A program made the translations under genes and the position numbers. The notes under the pieces were generated by a model. That model saw only the letters and a list, made by a program, of their open reading frames with translations, had not been told where the DNA came from and made no database searches. This document shows positions 4,825-12,800 of a stretch of 21,092 nt of DNA, in pieces. Source of the stretch: a virus; IMG/VR virus record IMGVR_UViG_3300033571_008068, positions 1 through 21,092 of that record, one strand, 5' to 3'. Position 1 is the first letter of the stretch. Every line of letters starts with the position of its first letter.

Positions 4825-6906
4825 ATGTCATCCGGTTTCGCCGCACACACCACAACACCTCAGCAATTATACACCAATTTCATAGCAGACAGACAGTTCG
4901 AGGATCAAGATCTTGCCCTTCTCGGCCTAGAATTATTACCTCCAGAAGATACTCACAAGCTTCTTGGCCACACAAAAGAGTGGTCCGTAAAGCTACCTTA
5001 TTACGATCTACAAGGCCAACTCACCGGCTTTAATCGTGTTAGGCTCTTGGCTCCAAAGACCAAGATGAAGTACTCACAGGCTCGAGCTACAGGATCTCAT
5101 ATCTACTTTCCTCCGGGCGCCAATTGGAAAAGTATAGCACAGGAAGTAGATATCCCCATCATTATTACCGAGGGGGAATTCAAAGCCTACCAACTTCTTA
5201 AGAAAGTTACCACTGACACATTACTCTACGCGCCCATCGGCTTAGCCGGTGTGACAAGCTGGACTGACAAGTCAGGTCTTCCTCTCCACAAAGATCTAAT
5301 GCAAATTGCTTGGCACCGCAAAACCAGTTTCGCCGAAAAGCATCGCAAGGTATATATCATCTTCGATTATGATGGCGCAGGAGAAGATGGTGAGCCCAAT
5401 GAGCAAGTCGGCATGGCTGAGACTAAGCTAGCCGTAACACTACGCGGACTTGGCGCTGTGGTACATCTCTGCAGAGTCGGCCGCTTCGGCCAAGGCAAAG
5501 GAAGTAAATACGCCATTGATGACCATATACTTAATGGAGGAGAGCTTGGCTCCGTGCTCACAGCTACCTCGGCCGTGATGAATGGTGTTGACACCATGGA
5601 AACTAAGCTATATGAATTCAAAACTCAATACGCTCTTTTCAATGGTGATGTCATAAGATTAAAAGATGGCCTGATCCTTAACTGGAATAAGGCCAAAATT
5701 GATAGCGCGCAGCACTATTTCACTCAGGTCAATACAAATAGCCGTGGAAATGTTACTAACAAGGACATTCCATTACTTGATGAGTATAAAAAATGGCCAC
5801 GCTGCTGCAAGCTTGAACATATTGGCATGTACCCAGAATATCAGGGCTTGCAAATAACACCAGATAGAAAGTACAATCTCTTTAAAAATTGGGCTTATGA
5901 ACCGATACCTAGCGATCCTAGTCCTTATCTGGATTTTTGTGCATATTTCTTTCAGTCTGAGCCTGCGTTTGTCGACTACTGGCACGACTGGGTCGCCAAC
6001 GTTATCCAATACCCGTGGCGAAGAAACAACACAACCCCACAATTCATCCACGACATGGAGGGGATGGGCAAGTCAGCAATCCCTGAATTTGTTGCAGAGA
6101 TGATGGGCCTTGGTGAGAATGCTCCTGCTGCTACACTTGGCCCCGATGACCTGTTCTCCAGCTTCAATGGTGGCATGAGAGGAAAGATCTTTGTCGTTGT
6201 GAATGAACCATCATCCGATAGAGAAGATCATTCAGCCAAACTAAAGAATCTCATCACAGGTAAAGAAATCACCATCAATAACAAATATGGAGCGCAGTAT
6301 ACTGTTAAGAATTACGTGAACTACGTCTTTACTTCCAACAAGCCCTACATCACTCACATGGGCGCAAGCAGTCGCCGTGAAGCTATCTATAAGTGCCCTA
6401 CCTTCAGCCAACAAGATATCTTAGAACGTGTTAGCAGTATGATGAAGTGGGCAAGAGCTAATAATGGAGCTGGATTCTCAGCTGTCCTTGATTGGTATAT
6501 GAGTCGTGATGTATCGGACTTTGATCCTTACGCACCAGCCCCAATGACCAAGTACAAACAAAAAGCTATTGAGCTCAGCAAGAGTCCACTTGAAGCTTTT
6601 GCCAAAGAACTTACTGACTGGACACGTGAACATTGCAAAGGATCAGCTGCCTTCACCGCTACTCAGCTCTCAATTCTATGCGAACGGTGGGGCTACGATT
6701 CAAAAGCTAAGACGCAATATATTCGTAGAGCTCTCGAATCTCAAGGTGAAGTTGAACCAAGCAAGGTGATCAAAGTACATGGCAAAACTTCTAGGTATAC
6801 AGTTTTTGTGGTTACACCACGGCCGGGAGACGTTGCTGTAACTGCATCTTTGAATGACATTGCGATAATTACCGAAGAAGCAATAAAGAAAGAAATTGAG
6901 CTATAA
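4825..6906 (+). CDS. Phage primase-helicase: TOPRIM-like N-terminal region and SF3/DUF5906-type helicase (693 aa)
   Basis: Start at 4825 follows AAGGAT by 5 bases. Residues about 20-240 resemble the DUF3854/TOPRIM-like region of phage primases: KYSQARATGSHIYFPPG, then IITEGEFKAYQ with Glu116, and YIIFDYDGAG with Asp181 and Asp183. From about 370 a helicase region follows, resembling DUF5906 (SF3, D5/NrS-1-like). It has an atypical Walker A DMEGMGKS (410-417, Lys416), Walker B KIFVVVNE (454-461) and a sensor-like NYVFTSNKPY, with an arginine-rich SSRREAIY after it. The last 120 residues look like a winged-helix DNA-binding end. It probably unwinds and primes phage DNA. No archaeo-eukaryotic primase motif or zinc finger is evident, so true priming is uncertain. 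No DNA polymerase is in the window. Confidence 0.9.
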   Translation: MSSGFAAHTTTPQQLYTNFIADRQFEDQDLALLGLELLPPEDTHKLLGHTKEWSVKLPYYDLQGQLTGFNRVRLLAPKTKMKYSQARATGSHIYFPPGANWKSIAQEVDIPIIITEGEFKAYQLLKKVTTDTLLYAPIGLAGVTSWTDKSGLPLHKDLMQIAWHRKTSFAEKHRKVYIIFDYDGAGEDGEPNEQVGMAETKLAVTLRGLGAVVHLCRVGRFGQGKGSKYAIDDHILNGGELGSVLTATSAVMNGVDTMETKLYEFKTQYALFNGDVIRLKDGLILNWNKAKIDSAQHYFTQVNTNSRGNVTNKDIPLLDEYKKWPRCCKLEHIGMYPEYQGLQITPDRKYNLFKNWAYEPIPSDPSPYLDFCAYFFQSEPAFVDYWHDWVANVIQYPWRRNNTTPQFIHDMEGMGKSAIPEFVAEMMGLGENAPAATLGPDDLFSSFNGGMRGKIFVVVNEPSSDREDHSAKLKNLITGKEITINNKYGAQYTVKNYVNYVFTSNKPYITHMGASSRREAIYKCPTFSQQDILERVSSMMKWARANNGAGFSAVLDWYMSRDVSDFDPYAPAPMTKYKQKAIELSKSPLEAFAKELTDWTREHCKGSAAFTATQLSILCERWGYDSKAKTQYIRRALESQGEVEPSKVIKVHGKTSRYTVFVVTPRPGDVAVTASLNDIAIITEEAIKKEIEL

Positions 6907-6913
6907 AGTACCA

Positions 6914-7074
6914 TTTTTACTGTAACTTGTAACTTTGATGTAACTCCAGATGCGTTGGTACTCCTACTTAGTTACATGGTTACAGTAGTTACAGTAAAAA
7001 TAAAAATTAGGAATATATATTATATATACACATATCTATATAGTTTTCGAGGTAGATGTAACCCGAACTGTAAC
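6914..7074. repeat. TGTAAC repeat cluster with 14-bp inverted repeat; candidate replication origin or packaging site
   Basis: This is most of the 226-base gap between the helicase and terS. TGTAAC occurs at 6921, 6928 and 6939, as its complement GTTACA at 6971, 6979 and 6988, and again as TGTAAC at 7057 and 7069: eight copies in 154 bases. The outer copies belong to a perfect 14-bp inverted repeat, TTTTTACTGTAACT (6914-6927) and AGTTACAGTAAAAA (6987-7000). An AT-rich block (about 6994-7044, runs of TATA) follows. No coding frame is convincing. Repeats beside an AT-rich block fit a replication origin; the position before terS fits a cos/pac recognition site. Confidence 0.65.
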
Positions 7075-7095
7075 CTGAGCCTCTTCAGCATATAA

Positions 7096-7129
7096 GTTTA
7101 CAACCATCCAATTTTATGTTTACAATCAT
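7096..7129 (+). repeat. Direct repeat GTTTACAAYCAT upstream of terS
   Basis: GTTTACAACCAT (7096-7107) and GTTTACAATCAT (7118-7129) match at 11 of 12 positions and begin 22 bases apart, about two helical turns. The second copy ends 3 bases before the terS ATG and takes the place where a ribosome site would be. A TATAAG (7091-7096) before the first copy could be a -10, but I see no good -35. Confidence 0.5.
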
Positions 7130-7132
7130 TTC

Positions 7133-7600
7133 ATGACTACGAAAACACCATCAAAGAACGGAAAGTTCTTAGGCCGCCCTAGCAAATACGACCCTGCGTA
7201 TTGCGAGCAAGTCGTTGAGCTTGGCAAGCTGGGTAAGTCACGTTGGGCTATCGCATCAGAGCTTGGCATCACGCCTAGCAATCTCAAAGAATGGGAAGCT
7301 GTTCACGAAGATTTTCAGACCGCCTTGGCAATTGCACGACAAGATTCGTTGGCGTACTGGGAGTCATTAGCCGAGAATCACATGATTGAGACGCCGGGTG
7401 GGCCGAAGATCAACACAGGTCTTTGGTCAAGGAGCATGGCGGCGCGGTTCCCAGAGCAGTATCGTGAAAACTCCAAGATGGAAGTCACAGGCAAAAATGA
7501 TGGGCCGATTGAAGTCGATCACATGCACGACTTTACTGGGCATTTACTAACTGAGCTCTTGGCTGTGCGTCAATCAGATGCTGAGTCCGGAACTGAGTGA
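7133..7600 (+). CDS. terS: Terminase small subunit (155 aa)
   Basis: The product begins with a basic tail (TTKTPSKNGKFLGRPSKYDP) and a helix-turn-helix region of about residues 20-60, where GKSRWAIASELGITPSNLKEW gives the turn. The middle helix is ARQDSLAYWESLAENHM, followed by INTGLWSRSMAARFPEQYREN, a pattern typical of small terminase subunits in this phage type. The protein recognises phage DNA at the packaging site and loads the large subunit. Its position directly before terL, with a 23-base overlap, supports the call. No Shine-Dalgarno is visible before the ATG, which is unusual for this window. Confidence 0.85.
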   Translation: MTTKTPSKNGKFLGRPSKYDPAYCEQVVELGKLGKSRWAIASELGITPSNLKEWEAVHEDFQTALAIARQDSLAYWESLAENHMIETPGGPKINTGLWSRSMAARFPEQYRENSKMEVTGKNDGPIEVDHMHDFTGHLLTELLAVRQSDAESGTE

Positions 7601-9008
7601 GCAGTTTGCGGAGAAGATTCGCAAAGGCCCTGATCTCAACAAACTACCTCCTGAACACAAAGCGGCTACCTTAGCTCGCCTTAAGTGGTTGATCGCAGCC
7701 AATAGGCACCAAGTACCTCCTTCAGGCGATTGGTGGGATATCTGGCTTTTGCTTGCTGGGCGTGGCGCAGGCAAGACTCGGTGTGCAGCTGAATGGGTGT
7801 GGTGGGAAGCATGGACCAACCCCAATACAAGATCTTTAGTCTCAGCTCCGACATCCGGTGATGTGCGCGATGTTTGCTTTGAGGGAGACTCAGGTCTGTT
7901 GAACGTGATCCCCAACATCCTCATCAAGTCCTATACGAAGTCTTTGCACGAATTAACTCTCACAAATGGGTCGATCATCAAAGGCATTCCGGCGTCTGAG
8001 CCCGATCGATTCCGCGGACCTCAGTTTCATCGTGGTTGGCTCGATGAGTTGGCTGCATGGGATTACCTTGATGATGCATGGGACATGCTGCAGTTTGGTA
8101 TGCGATTAGGCCAGCACCCACGGCTGATATGTACCACAACACCTAAGCCAAAGCCTCTAGTTATTGATCTGGTGGCACGCGACGGCAAGGATGTGGTGTA
8201 CACCACAGCTAGTACCTACGACAACATCCAGAACCTCGCCCCAACATTCCAAAAACAAATTCTCCAATACGAAGGCACAAAGCTAGGGCGCCAAGAGATC
8301 TACGCCGAGATCATCGACCCTGAAGAAGCCGGTATCGTTAAGCGTAATTGGTTCAAGCTTTGGCCTGCAGATAAAGCTCTACCCCGCTTTGAGTATGTAG
8401 TTCAGTCTTACGACTGCGCTACATCAGATAAGACAAAGAACGACCCGACTGCGTGTGTGGTGCTTGGCATCTTTAAGCCGAATGCAGATAAGCCACTTAG
8501 TGCTATGGTCATTGACTGTTGGCAGGAGTATCTGCAGTACCCTGACCTGCGACCTAAAGTCGTAGAGGAGTCTAAGTCGATTTATGGAGATGATAACGAG
8601 TTTGGAAGCGGAAAGAAGGTCGACCTCGTACTTATCGAAGATAAGTCAGCCGGCATCAGCTTAATCCAAGATCTGCAACGTGCTCAAGTACCTGTGCGAA
8701 GCTACAATCCGGGCATGGCCGACAAGACGCAGCGTCTTAATATCATAGCACCTATCATCAAGCGGGGTCGTGTCTACGTACCTGAGTCTTCCAAAAAGGA
8801 AGGCTATCCTCGTGATTGGGTTGAGCCTTTGATCAGCCAGCTCTGCTCTTTCCCCGAGGTACGACACGATGACTTGGTTGATGCAACGACTCAAGCCCTA
8901 AGAATTTTGCGGGATATGGGATTCTTAGACATCGATCCGGTATACAATGACGAGAGTCAGTACATTGATGAAACACGACCTAAGAGGGTGAACCCTTATG
9001 CCGCCTGA
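7578..9008 (+). CDS. terL: Terminase large subunit (476 aa)
   Basis: This is the packaging ATPase-nuclease. Walker A is AGRGAGKT (60-67, Lys66), Walker B is RGWLDE (Asp156, Glu157), and the coupling motif CTTTPKPKP lies at 185-193. The C-terminal RNase H-like nuclease shows YDCATSDK (Asp279), LVLIEDKSAG (Glu354) and RHDDLVDA (Asp431, Asp432), the three acidic sites expected for metal binding. The length is usual. It overlaps terS by 23 bases and has no strong ribosome site, so translation is probably coupled. The C-terminal pattern RHDDLVDATTQALR matches the TIGR01630-type terminase end. Confidence 0.97.
   Translation: MLSPELSEQFAEKIRKGPDLNKLPPEHKAATLARLKWLIAANRHQVPPSGDWWDIWLLLAGRGAGKTRCAAEWVWWEAWTNPNTRSLVSAPTSGDVRDVCFEGDSGLLNVIPNILIKSYTKSLHELTLTNGSIIKGIPASEPDRFRGPQFHRGWLDELAAWDYLDDAWDMLQFGMRLGQHPRLICTTTPKPKPLVIDLVARDGKDVVYTTASTYDNIQNLAPTFQKQILQYEGTKLGRQEIYAEIIDPEEAGIVKRNWFKLWPADKALPRFEYVVQSYDCATSDKTKNDPTACVVLGIFKPNADKPLSAMVIDCWQEYLQYPDLRPKVVEESKSIYGDDNEFGSGKKVDLVLIEDKSAGISLIQDLQRAQVPVRSYNPGMADKTQRLNIIAPIIKRGRVYVPESSKKEGYPRDWVEPLISQLCSFPEVRHDDLVDATTQALRILRDMGFLDIDPVYNDESQYIDETRPKRVNPYAA
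8985..8996 (+). promoter_or_regulatory. Small hairpin over the ribosome site of the 297-aa gene
   Basis: AGGG (8985-8988) can pair with CCCT (8993-8996) around TGAA, and a G-T pair extends the stem by one. This holds the only Shine-Dalgarno-like GAGGG before the ATG at 8998. Ribosomes finishing terL would open it, which fits terL-dependent translation. The stem is short and may be chance. Confidence 0.3.
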
Positions 9009-9891
9009 GGTAGATCAAGACTTAGCCAAGCTATATGCTGCTATGATGGCCGAGCAAACGCCGCCTACGTATGACGATGGCGCAAGTCTCTTACAACGCA
9101 ACCCCGCAATGATGGATGTCGGACTATTTGGCAAACCAAAGCCTAAGCCGGTTGCGCCGCCTGTTGACATTCAAAGGCGTAAGCTGTTTGGGCTGAGTGA
9201 AACTCCTACAGCGCCTGTGCCTGCCCCAATGCCTATGCAGCCTCCTGCAATGTCGCCTGTGTATAAAGCACTTACTACGCCAATGACAAGGCGTGATTTC
9301 CTAGAGCATACAGCACGTGCAGCAGGTAACATGGCGTTACGTGGCGCATTGCCTGAGCTTGGCGCTTTGGCTGAGACTCCGGCGCCTTTAACCGAAGCTG
9401 CCAAAGCTGTAGGCAAAACAGTTGCAGATCCGCATGCGGCAATATGGAACGCGCTAAGAGAAACAATGCAAGAACGCGTGTCTGATAGTGCGCTTGATGA
9501 AATGCTTGGTTCAGCGTATTCAAGAATACGTGACGCGATTGGTGATGCTAATCTACCAAAAGATATGTTGCAAGAACATGATGCTACGTATGATAAGCTA
9601 GACCAGCTTGATAACCTCGATTACGAGGGCAATGAAGATATAGAAGAGCATTATACGGACGCGTATGAGAGTTTGCAAGGCCACTTAAATGATCTTGTAG
9701 AGCACATGCCTAAAGGCAATGTATTAAGCACAATGGAAGAAATAGGCTTTGACACCAATGCCGGTGATATCGCTGAAATACTGCATTCACAAGGATTTAA
9801 GCCTAAGCAAATTCATGACTTCTTGGATGAGAATCATCCTGGGTACGATGAAGATGTCATCAACGATGTACTCCAAGATTTAGAAAGCTAA
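8998..9891 (+). CDS. Hypothetical virion-region protein with Tat-like motif (297 aa)
   Basis: Overlaps terL by 11 bases. Residues 1-95 are Pro- and Ala-rich and probably disordered (PKPKPVAPP, TAPVPAPMPM). At 97-102 is TRRDFL, resembling a twin-arginine export motif, followed by EHTARAAGNMALRGAL; the next stretch is only weakly hydrophobic. From about 160 the protein is helical, and 195-297 is strongly acidic (DQLDNLDYEGNEDIEEHY, GYDEDVINDVLQDLES). I recognise no family. Its place between terL and portal suggests a virion or assembly protein. The Tat-like motif is far from the N-terminus and a start at Met96 has no ribosome site, so export is doubtful. Confidence 0.8.
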   Translation: MPPEVDQDLAKLYAAMMAEQTPPTYDDGASLLQRNPAMMDVGLFGKPKPKPVAPPVDIQRRKLFGLSETPTAPVPAPMPMQPPAMSPVYKALTTPMTRRDFLEHTARAAGNMALRGALPELGALAETPAPLTEAAKAVGKTVADPHAAIWNALRETMQERVSDSALDEMLGSAYSRIRDAIGDANLPKDMLQEHDATYDKLDQLDNLDYEGNEDIEEHYTDAYESLQGHLNDLVEHMPKGNVLSTMEEIGFDTNAGDIAEILHSQGFKPKQIHDFLDENHPGYDEDVINDVLQDLES

Positions 9892-9893
9892 TC

Positions 9894-12800
9894 ATGGCAG
9901 CCATGTACGATCAGCTAGGTAACTACATAGGCGATGATGGCGCAGGTGCGCCGCCTGTAGATGAGATGCGTGCAGCACTGGCTCTTAAGAGAAATAAGAG
10001 ATCGCCATTGCCTGCTGCAGTTGCAAACATTGAGCAAATGTCACCGCAGTTAAAAGAGCTTATGGCCCTTAACGCTAAGCCTGTAACGTTGGATGATATA
10101 TACGCAAGGCTCACAACGCCTAAAGCTAAGCCTCTCTCACGTACTCAGCAATTCGAACGTGACATGACAGAGCTGCCTAAGCAGTTTGCAGATGTGGAGA
10201 ACGTCCTTTTTGGCGGGCCTACAAGAGCTGCTGTATTGCAGCCTTGGGAAGCGTTACTAAAGTCTGCGTATAAGATGCCCGGCATTGCTTACCGTGAGCG
10301 TATTGCTAAAGATCCGCAATCATTGCGTGAAGCTGCGCAAATGCGTAAAGATTTAGAAGCTTCAACTTTTGAAGGTGGGATGTTCCCAACTCAGCCTTTA
10401 CAAACTCAAGGTGGGCAAGACTTTGCATCTAACTTTGGCAAGGCACTTGATACGTTTAAGGTACCGTCTGCTTGGCCTATGGTGCCATCACCTACACGAC
10501 CAATGCTGACAGGCTCTGATATTAGAGCCATGAAAGGCAACGTACAGAATGTTGCGCGCCAAGTTGGTGATATACCTATTGACTATCGCAACGCGCAATC
10601 TGGCTTTACTCGTATGGACCCAGTCACAGGTAAGCCAACTGTAGGCGCCAAGGCTCAAGCGCTTATGGATGATTGGGCTAACGTATTGCAGCGCCGCCAA
10701 GAGGTAACAGGCACTCCAACATTCGGTAGCATTGCGCCTGAGACTAATATGTACGCCGTGCGACCTGATAAGGGCACAAGGATAGTCCAGCCTACGCGAA
10801 CAGAAGAAACGTCGGCGCATCCGTTTTACATGGACCCAATCACGAATGTTATTTCAGAAGTTTCCACGGTTGCAGAGCTAGACAATAAGAGATTGTTAAA
10901 TAGGTATACCGACTTGGATTCACATCGGTTGCCTTCACAGCGTGGCGCTGCGTTGCCTGCGCCAGTAAAAAGGCAGATCAATAGTTATATTGCTGGGCGT
11001 CTTAAAGAGACGTACCCAGATGTTCCGGTACGTAGTGGCGAAGGTGGCGATGACGCGTTGTTTGCAGCGTTCCAAATTGGAAATAAGCCAACCATACGCG
11101 ACCAAAAGCTATTAGGCATGTATGAGGATTTCTTTAAGACCGATGAAGGCAAGGCGGCGATAGAGCAATCAGGCGGTATGTTGGTGCCTCCATCTGAGCA
11201 TGCTAATCGCCACGCAGCTGCGTCTAATTGGTTGAATAGTACGTTTAAAAATTACTTAGATACTCGATTAGGCACTGCCGCAGACCCATTGTTGCAAAAG
11301 GCAAGACAAGGCGTTACGCTTACGCCGGCATCAACGTTAGAAGGGTTCGCTGAATCAAGATCAGATACCGCGCGACAAAATCGAATATCAGGAGGCTTTT
11401 CTGAAGTAGGCGAATTCATGCCAGAGTTTCATGCGGTTGGCGATAGGCTAGATGTTGTTAATGCTGAGCTTAATGAGCTTGATGCTCGCAAAGCGGAATT
11501 AGATGCGACATTGCCTCCCCCAGAGCAAATGCAAGGGCGATCATTTAACGATGTCATCCCTGGGTATAACGATTTCATGCGTGAATATAACGCCAAAATT
11601 GCTGAGCGCAATAAGCTTCGCAAAGATATGGCCAACTTGCGGATTGCTCAAGATTACGAAACCCTTGCAGATTCTTCCGTAAAGCCAAGATTTGTAAGCA
11701 GTGTATTAAACGAATTGCCCGAGGCTGAAAAGCCTTTTTACCCGTCCCTTACTTTAGCGCCACCTAGTTCTATTGCCTTTGAGTTGAAGAAAGGCCCATT
11801 GGGCGCGTTAGGTATTGATGATATGGTGAGTAGCTTTTATAACGACGTTCTTACAGGTAAGATTCCTGTTGAGAAGTTAAAAGGCTTAACGGTTGATAAG
11901 TATGTTCAACAGCATTTTGATAAGCGCCGACTTAGAGAAATAGAAGAAGAAAAAGCTGCGCAAACATTTCTTACCAATGTTAATACTGTTCTACAAGAAC
12001 GAGTACAGCAGGTGCCATTGGATATGCATTTCTACAATACAGCTGTTATTGAGTTTGATGCCAATACACCAAGAGAGCAAGCATACAGAGACTTGGCAGC
12101 CGATACTACAATTCTTGACCATTGTGTTGCTGAAGGTGGATCCGCGGGAGATACTAAAAAGCATTTCCTTACTGGTAAGCAGCAAAGACATGAGCCACTA
12201 ATTGACATCACAACAGGCGAGCGCAACCCTAATGCAATTGAAGGTAAACAAACTTCAACATACACTGAAGAACTTTATAATAATGGCGTAAAATTAGCCA
12301 GTGTACGAGATAGCACAACTGGGTACCCTGCTGCTACAATACGTCTGCAACGTGCATCTGCACCTGGGAAATACAATGTAAGTTGGGTTAATGGCTATCG
12401 CAATGGCGCTATTGACCGCGCATACAGTGAAGGCATTGCTGCGTATTTAAATTCTAAAGCAGATATAATCGTAGGCTCAGGCTCTGATATGCAAAGACAT
12501 GCCGGTGTGTATGATACGCAGATGCCTGCAGATATGCGAACACTAAGTCAAAGAGTACAAGGCATGAGCCCTGCTGACGTTAGAAGCTTGGATTTTGACT
12601 TTGTAGAGCTGCCTCGTTTTATAACGCAAAAACAATTCAATGAGATTGTTGCAGGGGCGATGGACGATACGCCATCTGCACCCGCCGCGCAGCCTAGATT
12701 TAACGTTGAATCTACAGCTGATATGCGCCGCCGTCTAACTCCTGGGCAATTGGATGACGCAAATGAGCTGCATACTGAAATCATGGGTCAGTTAGAGAAT

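Noticed and set aside
6914-7000. Reading the 14-bp inverted repeat as an intrinsic terminator after the helicase
   Set aside because: The 59-base centre is long and no T-run follows the right arm on the + strand; the repeats inside suggest protein binding.
6914-7129. CRISPR-like array from repeated short sequences
   Set aside because: Repeats are 6 or 12 bases, in both orientations, with irregular spacing; there are no cas genes.
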